From Rhyzopertha dominica (lineage: Eukaryota > Arthropoda > Insecta > Coleoptera > Bostrichidae): a DNA stretch of 64,000 nt. The translations under genes were made by a program, and so were the position numbers. The stretch lies in NCBI GenBank assembly GCA_025024175.1, contig QCXZ01000064.1, forward strand, positions 56,875,325 through 56,939,324. The letters run 5' to 3'. The notes below the pieces were generated by a model, which was not told the DNA's origin, made no database searches, and was given only the letters and a program-made list of their open reading frames with translations. Below, piece by piece: positions 1 through 13,600 of this stretch (position 1 is its first letter; the number at the start of each line of letters is the position of its first letter).

Positions 1-3000
1 TAGCTACAACGGTTCGATCTAAAAGCGGAGTAAATTAGGCCGCCTGACGTCCTAGCTCATTTCTGATCAAATTTTTTGCAATCTGCAGCTCAAAATACAT
101 CTGTGTCGATTTTGAGCTAAAATTAGTTTCCACCGAAAAATCACAAACACCAAAGGCTAACCCCTTTGTTCTTTTTGGACCCTTAAAATTTTTGCAACCT
201 CCGATTTGTATAATTTCAAGCATATTTACTAATCTGGACCTCCTGAATTTCGGAATGGTATCCGTTTGTCGCTAGCTACAACGGTTCGATCTAAAAGTGG
301 AGTAAATTAGGCCGCCCGACGTCCTAGCTCATTTCTGATTAAATTTTTGGAATCTGCAGCTCAAAGTACATCTGTGTGTCGATTTTGAGCTAAAATTAGT
401 TTCCACCGAAAAATCACAAAAACACCAAAGGCTAACCCCTTTGTTCTTTTTGGACCTTAAAATTTTTGCACCTCCGATTTGTATAATTTCAAGCATATTT
501 ACTAATCTGGACCTCCTGAATTTCGGAATGGTGGCCGTTTGTCGCTAGCTACAACGGTTCGATCTAAAAGTGGAGCAAATTAGGCCGCCCGACGTCCTAG
601 CTCATTTCTGATTAAATTTTTGGAATCTGCAGCTCAAAATACATCTGTGTGTCGATTTTGAGCTAAAATTAGTTTCCACCGAAAAATCACAAAACACCAA
701 AGGCTAACCACTTTGTTCTTTTTGGACCTTAAAATTTTTGCCACCTCCGATTTGTATAATTTCAAGCATATTTACTAATCTGGACCTCCTGAATTTCGGA
801 ATGGTATCTGTTTGTCGCTAGCTACAACGGTTCGATCTAAAAGCGGAGTAAATTAGGCCGCCTGACGTCCCTAGCTCATTTCTGATCAAATTTTTGGCAA
901 TCTGCAGCTCAAAATACATCTGTGTCGATTTTGAGCTAAAATTAGTTTCCACCGAAAAATCCCAAAACATCAAAGGCTAACAACCCCTTTGTTCTTTTGG
1001 ACCTTAAAATTTTTGCACCTCCGATTGGTATAATTTCAAGCATATTTACTAATCTGGACCTCCTGAATTTCGGAATGGTATCAGTTTGTCGCTAGCTACA
1101 ACGGTTCGATCTAAAAGCGGAGTAAATTAGGCCGCCTGACGTCCTAGCTCATTTCTGATCAAATTTTTGCAATCTGCAGCTCAAAATACATCTGTGTCGA
1201 TTTTGAGCTAAAATTAGTTTCCACCGAAAAATCACAAAACATCAAAGGCTAACAACCCCTTTGTTCTTTTTGGAACCTTAAAATTTTTGCACCTCCGATT
1301 TGTATAATTTCAAGCATATTTACTAATCTGGACCCTGAATTTCGGAATGGTATCCGTTTGTCGCTAGCTACTACGGTTCGATCTAAAAGTGGAGTAAATT
1401 AGGCCGCCCGACGTCCTAGCTCATTTCTGATTAAATTTTTGGAATCTGCAGCTCAAAGTACATCTGTGTGTCGATTTTGAGCTAAAATTAGTTTTCCACC
1501 TGAAAATCACAAAACACCAAAGGCTAACCCCTTTGTTCTTTTTGGACCTTAAATTTTTGCACCTCCGATTTGTATAATTTCAGCATATTTACTAATCTGG
1601 ACCTCCTGAATTTCGGAATGGTATCCGTTTGTCGCTAGCTACAACGGTTCGATCTAAAAGTGGAGCAAATTAGGCCGCCCGACGTTCTAGCTCATTTCTG
1701 ATTAAATTTTTGGAATCTGCAGCTCAAAATACATCTGTGTGTCGATTTTGAGCTAAAATTAGTTTCACCGAAAAATCACAAAACACCAAAGGCTAACCCT
1801 TTGTTCTTTTTGGACCTTTAAAATTTTTGCACCTCCGATTTGTATAATTTCAAGCATATTTACTAATCTGGACCTCCTGAATTTCGGAATGGTATCAGTT
1901 TGTCGCTAGCTACAACGGTTCGATCTAAAAGCGGAGTAAATTAGGCCGCCTGACGTCCTAGCTCATTTCTGATCAAATTTTTGGAATCTGCAGCTCAAAA
2001 TACATCTGTGTCGATTTTGAGCTAAAATTAGTTTCCACCGAAAAATCCCAAAACATCAAAGGCTAACAACCCCTTTGTTCTTTTTGGACCTTAAAATTTT
2101 TGCACCTCCGATTGGTATAATTTCAAGCATATTTACTAATCTGGACCTCCTGAATTTCGGAATGGTATCAGTTTGTCGCTAGCTACAACGGTTCGATCTA
2201 AAAGCGGAGTAAATTAGGCCGCCCGACGTCCTAGCTCATTTCTGATTAAATTTTTGGAATCTGAAGCTCAAAATACATCTGTGTGTCGATTTTGAGCTAA
2301 AATTAGTTTCCACCGAAAAATCACAAAACACCAAAGGCTAACCCCTTTGTTCTTTTTGGACCTTAAAATTTTTGCACCTCCGATTTGTATAATTTCCAGC
2401 ATATTTACTAATCTGGACCTCCTGAATTTCGGAATGGTATCAGTTTGTCGCTAGCTACAACGGTTCGATCTAAAAGTGGAGTAAATTAGGCCGCCCGACG
2501 TCCTAGCTCATTTCTGATTAAATTTTTGGAATCTGCAGCTCAAAGTACATCTGTGTGTCGATTTGAGCTAAAATTAGTTTCCACCGAAAAATCACAAAAC
2601 ACCAAAGGCTAACCCCTTTGTTCTTTTTGGACCTTAAAATTTTTGCACCTCCGATTTGTATAATTTCAAGCATATTTACTAATCTGGACCTCCTGAATTT
2701 CGGAATGGTATCCGTTTGTCGCGAGCTACAACGGTTCGATCTAAAAGCGGAGCAAATTAGGCCGCCCGACGACCTAGCTCATTTCTGATTAAATTTTTGG
2801 AATCTGCAGCTCAAAATACATCTGTGTGTCGATTTTGAGCTAAAATTAGTTTCCACCGGAAAAATCACAAAACACCAAAGGCTAACCCCTTTGTTCTTTT
2901 GGGACCTTAAAATTTTTGCACCTCCGATTTGTATAATTTCAAGCATATTTACTAATCTGGACCTCCTGAATTTCGGAATGGTATCCGTTTGTCGCTAGCT

Positions 3001-4494
3001 ACAACGGTTCGATCTAAAAGTGGAGTAAATTAGGCCGCCCGACGTCCTAGCTCATTTCTGATTAAATTTTTGGAATCTGCAGCTCAAAATACATCTGTGT
3101 GTCGATTTTGAGCTAAAATTAGTTTCCACCGAAAAATCACAAAACACCAAAGGCTAACCCCTTTGTTCTTTTGGGACCTTAAAATTTTTGCACCTCCGAT
3201 TTGTATAATTTCGAGCATATTTACTAATCTGGACCTCCTGAATTTCGGAATGGTATCAGTTTGTCGCTAGCTACAACGGTTCGATCTAAAAGCGGAGTAA
3301 ATTAGGCCGCCTGACGTCCTAGCTCATTTCTGATCAAATTTTTGCAATCTGCAGCTCAAAATACATCTGTGTCGATTTTGAGCTAAAATTAGTTTCCACC
3401 GAAAAATCACAAAACATCAAAGGCTAACAACCCCTTTGTTCTTTTTGAACCTTAAAATTTTTGCACCTCCGATTTGTATAATTTCAAGCATATTTACTAA
3501 TCTGGACCTGAATTTCGGAATGGTATCCGTTTGTCGCTAGCTACAACGGTTCGATCTAAAAGTGGAGTAAATTAGGCCGCCCGACGTCCTAGCTCATTTC
3601 TGATTAAATTTTGGAATCTGCAGCTCAAAATACATCTGTGTGTCGATTTTGAGCTAAAATTAGTTTCCACCGAAAATCACAAAACACCAAAGGCTAACCC
3701 CTTTGTTCATTTTGGACCTTAAAATTTTTGCACCTCCGATTTGTATAATTTCAAGCATATTTACTAATCTGGACCTGAATTTCGGAATGGTATCCGTTTG
3801 TCGCTAGCTACTACGGTTCGCTCTAAATGTGGCGTAAATTAGGCCGCCCGACGTCCTAGCTCATTTCTGATTAAATTTTTGGAATCTGCAGCTCAAAATA
3901 CATCTGTGTGTCGATTTTGAGCTAAAATTAGTTTCCACCGAAAAATCACAAAACACCAAAGGCTAACCCCTTTGTTCATTTTGGACCTTAAAATTTTTGC
4001 ACCTCCGATTTGTATAATTTCAAGCATATTTACTAATCTGGACCTCCTGAATTTCGGAATGGTATCAGTTTGTCGCTAGCTACAACGGTTCGATCTAAAA
4101 GCGGAGTAAATTAGGCCGCCTGACGTCCTAGCTCATTTCTGATCAAATTTTTGCAATCTGCAGCTCAAAATACATCTGTGTCGATTTTGAGCTAAAATTA
4201 GTTTCCACCGAAAAATCACAAAACATCAAAGGCTAACAACCCCTTTGTTCTTTTTGGATCTTAAAATTTTTGCACCTCCGATTTGTATAATTTCAAGCAT
4301 ATTTACTAATCTGGACCTCCTGAAATTTCGGAATGGTATCCGTTTGTCGCTAGCTACAACGGTTTTCTGATTAAATTTTTGGAATCTGCAGCTCAAAATA
4401 CATCTGTGTGTCGATTTTGAGCTAAAATTAGTTTCCACCGAAAAATCACAAAACACCAAAGGCTAACAACCCCTTTATTCTTTTTGGACCTTAA
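1..4494. repeat. Tandem satellite array, ~272-bp monomer, four-monomer higher-order repeat
   Basis: Sixteen full head-to-tail monomers begin at about 1, 273, 546, 819, 1093, 1365, 1636, 1907, 2180, 2452, 2723, 2996, 3268, 3538, 3805 and 4077. A seventeenth, internally deleted one begins at 4351 and ends near 4494. Spacing is 267-274 bp. Each monomer opens with TAGCTACAACGGTTCGATCT. Two sequence types alternate: one has GATCAAATTTTT and CATCAAAGGCTAACAACCCC, the other GATTAAATTTTT and CACCAAAGGCTAACCCC. Private variants recur every fourth monomer, about 1,090 bp apart. The array continues beyond the left edge. The short open frames inside it are by-products of the repeat and are not genes. Confidence 0.97.
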
Positions 4495-4656
4495 TAAGTT
4501 ATATTATGAATTTGAAATTTTCAAGTCGGTGAAAAAATATCGAGCGATCAATTATCTAATTGAGTTAATAAATCTTAATGAAGCCATATTAAAATGATTT
4601 AATAATAAAAACCCTACAAGCACTGCTTTTATGAAATACCCACTAAATAATGTACT

Positions 4657-7600
4657 TTACTCAATCAAATGTAAATCTTTTGNTACAGAGTACGAAGAGA
4701 CATGCATCATATACTTCTCGTGAGCTCTAAAATTTTCAATGGCCCTGCTTCTCATTTCTTCCCACTCATACAGATCTCTGTAAATAGGCCTAACAAATTT
4801 CATTCTCCCAACATGGTTAATCCAGTTCAGGGCTTGGTCAACTTTCTCCTCCCAATGTGCTTTTAAACCTGTTCTCAACCAACGGCATTTCAGTTCAGAA
4901 TTCTTCGCGTCTTTAAGTTTGAAGGTATCTTCCAGAATCTTCAGCTTGGAAACTGCCAGAGGGGTCGGTAAATCCAATAAATTCTGCAACAAATATATCT
5001 TCTGATCTGTAATCAGGCCGTTATAGTCTTCCTCGGACAATGGAAATTTTTCGGCTTCATCCCAATTTAAAATACGGTCCTGCAAAGCGTCACATGCTTT
5101 TGCCAATGTGTCATCATATTCTGGTATAACAGGTGGCATTCCTGGGGAATGTAGCCATTTATCCCAATCAATCTCGCTTATATTGTTGTTTTCTTTGAAA
5201 TTATCTTCGAAGAATTCTTTGAAATCATTCGTGTCAATCGATTTATATTTGTAGCTTTCAAAATACTTGCGTAGGAATTCTTCAAATGCCTCTAAGGATT
5301 ACATAAAATATAGTTTTCGGTTATAGTTCATTTTTTTTTACTGGAGCTCAAAAATTACGCAACACCTTTTAGATATGGTTTAATAAAACAACAAATACGC
5401 ACTTCTTATCTCCATTTTTGTTGTAAAATTTGTACGTTCATTACAAAACTGAAGTTCTTTTCATGATAAATTTCATCAATTAAGGCATTTACAAATGGAT
5501 TGCATTATTGGTGGGATATAAGAATACTTTTTTCCTGTTCAACTTGAACACCATTTCAGTGGTTTTGCTGTGATACAAAAACTAAACAAAAAATTTTACC
5601 TTGTGAATGTTGCATTACTTTTCAGCTTCAATATATGTTTTGTACAAACCCGGTCCTCCAACAACGTTTTCTAGATATCTAAGAAATACATGTCCCTTCT
5701 CATAGGGAACTAGAGAAAATGAATCGTCAGGATGTACGCCACTCAAATTGACCACTAAACTTGTTAAAGGATTGTCACTTCCAAGGCGGTTTACCTGCAA
5801 AGTACAGGGTCATTATTCTAGTTCAGTACGAACAACGTGAACCGACATTTTTCTTAACAATGTTCTAGTATTACTTGAATTAACATAAATAGGATTCATT
5901 CAATATTTCTTATCTACATAAAGGATGAAGTTTCTTTAAATTTGATTTGATTTTACCAACAGTCCTGCTAGCAAATTGCACAAGAATTATGATGTTGACA
6001 AAATCATGTGGGGAAACCTGTAATCTGAACGGTGAAGCCCAGCTGGAACTGGGCATTTAAAAGCTTATAGAGGTCTTAACGACGGTGTCTGCAAAGGGTG
6101 CAATTCTCAACGTAATAGCAAAATTCTATGATGTCTGCGTCAAAACAATCTAACATGGCATAGGGCATAGATTTGGCTTCCCTTATATAGGTACGCCAAT
6201 GTAGGTAACTATTTATCGTATTTATTCGTGAGCAAGAAATTTCTTGCATAAATATACAGGGTGATTTTTTTGAAAAGTTCACACCTTAAATAACTTTAAA
6301 TATGGCAAAAATTTAAAAATTTGCAAAAACAGGTAAACTTTTGTTTGCAGGGGGACAACTTTTGAGATAAGTTTTTAATGGATAGCGCTTACTCTCTGAG
6401 CAGGGTAGACACCCCTTTAAAAATTTTAAATGGAACTATCCATCTTGTGATACATCATTTGAAAGCTTATTTCACAAAGAGTCTGGCCATGTAATTAGTT
6501 TTACCACGTTTAACTTATTGACGGGGTAATAGATTAATAGTGCCTACGAAACAGGTTGCTTATTAAATTGAATATTTTGGACTCTTTTCAACAAAATGTA
6601 TTTTATTTTAGAGCGGAAATAAAATTTGTCCTTACGAGAACCCAAAATTTAAACAAACAACNTGTAAAAAATATGACACTTAAAAAAAACNCCCAGAATA
6701 CTGAAAATTTTCTTTTAACATTATTATTAACATTAATGTATTTATCATGTAATTTTTTAGAAAGTCCATGTCCACGAAAAAAGAAAAATTATTTATTTGT
6801 AACTCCAAAAACAGTGTGAACAAAACCATAGAAATTCAAACCTTACAATAGATTCTCAAAATGTGCACCACCTCTTTCCATACAATAATACAGACGGTTC
6901 TCGAGCTCCTGCTGCACTTTTCGGAAAGTTTCAGGTGGAATCCTCCTGCACTCGTTAATAATTCTTTCTCGCAGATCGTCCAGGCTAGTAGGTTGTGTTT
7001 TGTAAACCACAGATTTTAAATGACCCCATAGAAAGAAATCTAAAGCAGTCAAATCGGGTGATCGTGGCGGCCATTCAATTGTTCCACGCCTACCAATCCA
7101 GTGAAGAGGAAATCTATGATTTAACCAATTTCGCACATTAATGGCGTAATGCGGTGGGGCGCCATCATGTTGGTAAAACAATTCGTATTCATCCAACATT
7201 GGATTTCCTTCAGGGTCACGTTGGTTTTCTAATTGCTCTGTGATTAAAGGATCAATAACGTTATCAAGTAATTCTAAATACATTCCCCCATTTAGCGGTC
7301 CCATCAATGAAAATTGGACCTACAATTGCGTTGCCAAGTATTCCAGCCCAGACGTTCAGCTTCTGAGGAACTTGTGTATGACCTTCCTTCTCGAAAAATA
7401 TAAGGATTTTCGCCACTCCAGTACCTGACGTTATGTTTATTTACAGAGCCGTTAAAAAAATGTGCATTCATCACTGAAGCAGATATTTTTTATTAGATTT
7501 GGATTTACTATAATATTTTCTGTCATAATTTCGCAAAAATTGCAGTCTTCTATCGAAGTCATCTTCGCCGAGTTCCTGGAGAGTTTTCATCTTATAGGGA

Positions 7601-10600
7601 TGGAATTTGTGCAGTTTTGTAACTTTCCTTACAGATGAATAAGAAAGTCCAGTGGCTGTAGAAATGTTACGCAAAGAGCTAGTTGGATCCATTGCAAAAT
7701 GACCAAGTACTTCAAGTTGGGCCATTTCATCAACGACTCTATTCCCTGCCCTTTTTTTTGTTTACTACAGATCCAGTGTCTTGAAATTTCTGCACGAGAT
7801 CGAGAATGTACCTAGCGTCAACATTTTTATCGGGGTGCCGTTCGTTAAACACCCTTGCTGACGCACGAGCACAGCTATGCTCAGCACCGCAAATAAAAAT
7901 TATTTCTACCCTTTCGGCAGTTGAATAAACCATTATCACTTGGACTCTCACTTTAAAATTTCACGCGATTTATAAAAAGGAATGTGAACAAAAAGATGGT
8001 CGTGCCAAAGAAGTAGCCAAAAAGTTGAAACAAAAAATTGGAAACACAAAGTAGATAATTATTTAGCCAATTCAGTATAAACTGTCGAGTTGCAATATCA
8101 AGTAATGTCGAAAGAAAATTTTAAGTATTTTTGGCATTTTGCTTAGGGGTAACAATTATTTTTTAACAAGTTTTTTTAGGCTTAAGTAAGGACAATTTTT
8201 ATTGTAACTGCAAGACAACAAATTTTGTTAAAAAAAAGTCCAAAATATTCCATTTTATAAGCCACTTGCTACAATGCACTTCTTGACCCACTACGCCGTC
8301 AATGGGTAAAAAATAGTAAAACTAAATACATGGCAAGACTCCTTGTGTAATAAGCTTTTAAATGATGTATCGTAAGATGGGTAGTTTCATTTAAAATTTT
8401 TGAAGGGGTATCTACCCCGCTAAGAGGGTAAGCGCTATCCATTAAAAACTTATCTCAAAAGTTGTCCCCCTGCAAACAAAAGTTTACCTGTTTTTGCAAA
8501 ATTTTAAAATTTTCCTCTATTTAAAGTTATTTAAGGTGTGAAGTTTTCAAAAAATCACCCTGTATGAAAGAAATAGCCGCCCAAGAGTTTTGCTTCCTGG
8601 AGTAGTCACCAAAATGCTAGAAAGTGTAAAGAATAGAGCTGAAACTTCAGCGAGAAAGTTAAGCATTTTAAGTTTCGCATATGAAACAAAAATACTACGC
8701 TATTGGAACCAGAACACTACCGAAAGCTGATCAGAGATCCCACAGCGAGAATTGAACATCTGACTATTAAAGAACTGCAACGCAAAGATCTGCAAAGCCA
8801 GTATACCACTTCGACCCATCGTAAGCACCTGTGAATTATCGACATATCAACTAGCCAAATACGTTGCCAGTCAGTTACAACAGTACGTGGGAGCAAAGGA
8901 TATTTCTTGGATATACTACGAGTACACACCGCAAACAACAACGGCATGATAGTGAGCTTTAAGTAGTGTCACTCTTCACTAGTGTTCCGGTAGAAGACAT
9001 ACTAGACTTAAGCAAGATTATGCCTGGCAACCACATGCTTCCTGTGGAATGAGGACATCAATGAAAAGCAGATTGGAGCAGCATATGATCACCGTTGTTA
9101 CCCGTCATTGCCACTATATATATTCATGGAGACGTTCGAAATGGAAGCGATAGAGTCCAGCGACAAGAAGCCGAAATGCTCGTACCGTTATGTGGTCATA
9201 CGGAATAGACGCCCTGCAGCAATTGAAGAACCACCTCAACCAGCAACATAACAACATCAAATTCATTATGGAAACTGAAAGAGATAGATGTTCTAGCAAA
9301 ATGCAATACTAATGGGAAGCTGAGTCACAAAGTATACCGCAAGGATACTCAAACGGACCAATACCTAAACGCCACACATCACCATCCATCACAGAACAGG
9401 TCACTCATTACCACGTTATTAAACAGAGCCGAGAAGATTATTAGTGACGCACAAAGTAAAACCTAAGAGATTTAACATGTCAGGAGTGCCCTACAGAAAA
9501 AGGAGGTTCTAAGAACAAGAAGAAACATACAAACGNAACGACAGGAACTACATCACGAAGGATATGCCTATACCTACCATACGTCATCTCCAGGGTAACA
9601 GACAGACTGAAGAAAATACTGTGAAAATAGGAGATCGCAGTAAGATACAACGTAGTGTAAAAGGTAGGATATATTCTACCATCGGCCAAGGACAAAATAT
9701 CGAAACTAAACACCAAGGGAATCTATCAGCTCCAGTGTCAGTGCGGGAATGTCTACATCGGGCAAACTGGCCGCAGCATTCAATGTCGCATAAAGGAACA
9801 GAGAATCTCTGGAGATTATGAAGCAGCCCAACAGCTAACAGAGAAGATGACTATCGGTTAAGCAAAATTTGGAAGACGGCACTCGATCACCGGACTGAAA
9901 CCCATAAGCATGGACAAACGCGTAACGGGACAGCTACTATACAAATTAATCACTACAATAAATGAATTCATCAATCAGATTCCTTCTGAAGAAGCTGACA
10001 GTCAAGGATAAATTGTGCGACCACGGCATCAAACCCGGAAGAGCTTTCTACAATATCCGAGGGTGAATGCTTTCAGCGTCCATTCCATAATATAAGATAA
10101 TATTATATCGTTATATCGTATACGAAGACTCTACGGAGAGTACATCCTAGGAGTATGTAGAAGACTAGAAAGGACTTCATTGAAGCAAGCGAGCTTCGTC
10201 AACCGATTAGTATTTTTGAAACGCTGCAGAGATAAAAAGGTCGTACCAAATTTTCATAACATTAAAACACACATAAACACACACAAGTCAAATAAAATTA
10301 TGCTACAAACAAAATTTGCAAATTCTATCCCACAACCTTTTTTACCAAAATTTTGAAGACATAATAAAGTTTACACAAAAAGTATACAAACAACACTTTA
10401 ACAAGGTCAAGGAACAAAACATACTTAAATTTGAGAAATTCAATACCATTAAACACAATAAGTTCAAATCATATAACATGGTTAAAACCAACATCAACAA
10501 CACTGTGATAAACCTGCTGTCAAAAAAGACTCAGTCTCAGATGCTGCTGTAAATATTTTAGCGAAGGGGATGAACTTTGCTGTAACGCCACGGACCATTC

Positions 10601-13600
10601 CAAAAGTGGAGATAATGTCATCTGTGGAATCTTGTACAAGACTGCTTCCGAAAGATCAAGCGGATAAGATTAGGATGGATGTATGCCACTCTATTAGAAA
10701 TGCACGTACGCCCAAACCTAATGCGACATCTGAGGAAATGAAGGCTCTTAAGGATTTGTATACAGATAAGTCCATTATAGTTACTAGAGCAGACAAAGGT
10801 TCCGCCATAGTAATTTTAGATAGAACAGATTACGAGAATAAAGTTAGAGAGTTGTTAGATGAGGAAACATATAAAAAATTATCCCGAGATGCTACCTCAA
10901 AAATTTCCAAAATTACCAATGATCTTATCAAAAGTTCAAATCTTTCGAATGAGGAGAAGTCTCTTTTAACTGTTTCCGATTGCAAGATACCTAAATTGTA
11001 TGGTTTTCCCAAAATCCACAAAACCAATGTCCCGTTAAGACCCGTAGTCAATACGATTGGCAGTCCTTGTCATAGATTGGCAAAATTTTGTGCCAACTAT
11101 TTAAAACCTTATGTAGGAAATACCAGTAGTTTCATCAAAAATTCTTCAGACTTTATTGATATTATAAAATTTTTAAGTATTTCAGAAGGTGATATTTTGG
11201 TTAGTTTTGACGTGGTTTCTTTATTTACGAAAGTACCCATTCCTGAAACGANAGACATCATCAAATCCAAGCTTAATAGCGATCCCTTAGGTGACACGAT
11301 AGCCAGATTATCCGAACATTGTATAAAATCTACTTATTTCTTATGGAATGATAATTTTTATGAACAAAAATCAGGTTGTGCAATGGGTTCACCTCTAAGT
11401 CCTGTAGTAGCTAATTTGTTTATGGAAAATTTTGAACATGTAGCGATAAACAGTTTTCAGTTTAAACCAAAATGTTGGTATAGGTACGTAGATGACACTT
11501 TGTTATTTGGCCCCATGATATAGAAGAGTTGGGTAAGTTTCTAAATCATTTGAACAGTCAAAATCCCGACATAAAATTTACTATGGAATTAGAAAGCAAT
11601 GGTAGTTTACCTTTCTTGGATGTCAAAATTTACAGAACAAACACTGGACAGTTAGGACACAAGGTTTACAGAAAAGCAACACACAGACAGATATTTACAT
11701 GCCACATCTCACCACCCTTCTTCTCAAAAGAATAGTCTTATAAGGACGTTATTTGTTAAAGCACAAAGGATATCAGACGAAAGTTCTATACAAAAAGAAA
11801 TATATCATCTTAAATCAGCGCTAGTGAGAAATGGTTATAGCAGTAAGAATATTTGGTCAGTTTTTAATAAAAGTGCTAATCCAAATCAAGTAAATTCTCA
11901 GCCAGGACAAAGCAAATTGAAGTTGAGTTTGCCTTATGTACAAGGCCTTTCGGAAAAATTAAAGAGGATGCTTAGAAAACATGATATTTTAGTTGTTGAT
12001 ATACTAGTTCTACTAAAGATAAAGTACATTTGGAGAGTGAAGGTGTTCACAAGATTACTTGTTCTTGCGGCAAGTGTTACATAGGTCAAACTAAAAGAAA
12101 AGTAGGTACGCGTTTGAAAGAACACATACGTGCTACTAGGTTGCAACAGATAGATAAATCTTCCGTAGCTGAACACTCGTATTTGACTAAACACATGATT
12201 GATTTTGATAAAACAAAAATTTTACACAGAGAAAAATATTATCACAAACGTCTAATAAAAGAAGCTATAGAAATTTGTAGGAATACTAATAATTTTAATA
12301 CGGATTGTGGAAATTACGAGTTAGGTGACATTTGGAAGGCTATGTTGTAGTTATCTTTCATCAAGTAGTTCGTTTATATCTAGTAGGTAGGTAGTTTCTT
12401 TTTCATCGTTAGGTTCTTTTTTATCAGGTTGGCACGCTGTTTCTATGACGTCTCGCATCCTTGGTGATTGTTTATTTACTTTGAAAATTTTGTTTGAACT
12501 TCTTCGTCTTTGACAAAGATTACAGGTGTAATCGAAACGTCAGACTATTAACTTTTTGTCAGTATTTTCTACAATATCATTAATATATGTATACTATTAT
12601 AAAGAAACGGAGACCTGGATGACTCATCCAGATGTAATATCAAATAAAGATCCATTAAGTTGGTAGAACACAATCAACACTACAAACAATGCTCATATTA
12701 TTTTGATTTGATGCTAACAGAACCTTTATGTAACATTAAAGACATTTATTAAATAACTGTTTGTCAGTCATTATTGTCTAAAGTATCTATTTGATCTAAA
12801 ATTTTGCAAAAAAGATGATAATGTAGCAACTAAAATATAAGCTTTGGTAACCACGAAGACACAAAGAAACCGACACACAGCAGTACACTTACCGTCTCAC
12901 GCAGCTCATTTAATCCCAATGAAGCACTAAAATCTTGGCTTTGGTGGCCTGCTAGTCTACCTTTTATTTTACGCTCCAAAAACATAGTAAACCCCTCATT
13001 CAACCAAAAGTGTTCAAAGTTCTTATTGGTGACTAAATTTCCAGTCCAACTGTGAGAAATTTCATGTGCGACAACTGTTGCTAGTGAACGATCACCAGCC
13101 TGCAAGAATTTAGTAAAATTAAAGTATCACAATCAAGAAGTTGATTATTACGATAAGCGTTGGTGTGACAAATGTTAAACAGGGATTTTCCATCCCACCC
13201 AGCGGAAAACTAGGGGGCAGTACAAGCAAATCGTAAATGCCCCAAACGTAGGGGCCGCATATTGCTTCGGCAGTTGCCAACTGGCTCTCCGTTTCGGCAA
13301 ATTCATAAGCAGCTGCATCTACGACTCCGGCCTCAGCCCAAACATGAGAACGTGGACCAATTTCTCGTGATTCCAATGCACCAATTACAATAGCTATTAA
13401 GTATGATGGAATGGGTATATCTTGTTCAAAGTAAAACGCGTTTGGACATACACATCCATCGTCGCTCTTATACTCCTTCCTAACACCCGACATCAGTACT
13501 ATCATATTTCTTGGTGCAGTTATCTACAAATGTGGATAATGATTTATGGGCAAAAATTTCTTATTCCAGTCACATTTACCACTGCAGTGTACTTAGTTTT

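Larger units (their letters stand above)
6255..8564 (-). mobile_element. Mariner/IS630-type DNA transposon with ~400-bp terminal inverted repeats
   Basis: The two ends are inverted copies of each other, starting CAGGGTGATTTTTT at 6257 and ending with the complement at 8562. Each is flanked by TA (6255-6256 and 8563-8564), the usual mariner/Tc1 target duplication. Similarity between the arms can be followed by eye for about 400 bp (6257-6660 against 8165-8562), far longer than the roughly 30-bp ends of classical mariners. A broken transposase lies between on the minus strand. The element sits in intron 6 of the first LTA4H copy. Confidence 0.88.

Noticed and set aside
35..4459. Open frames on the minus strand inside the satellite
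   Set aside because: They recur with the repeat, differ by frameshifts between monomers and contain no protein-like conservation; they are non-coding.
1..4494. CRISPR-like or gene-array reading of the left-end repeats
   Set aside because: The repeats are contiguous 272-bp monomers with no spacers, in an animal genome; this is satellite DNA.
10570..12350. Telomerase or retrovirus-type reverse transcriptase
   Set aside because: The YVDD core occurs with a C-terminal GIY-YIG nuclease and no protease, RNase H, integrase or long terminal repeat; this is a Penelope-like element.
12615..12631. Perfect hairpin CTGGATGACTCATCCAG as a ribozyme or terminator
   Set aside because: It contains GATGA but no GAAA core or further stems, and a bacterial-type terminator is meaningless here.
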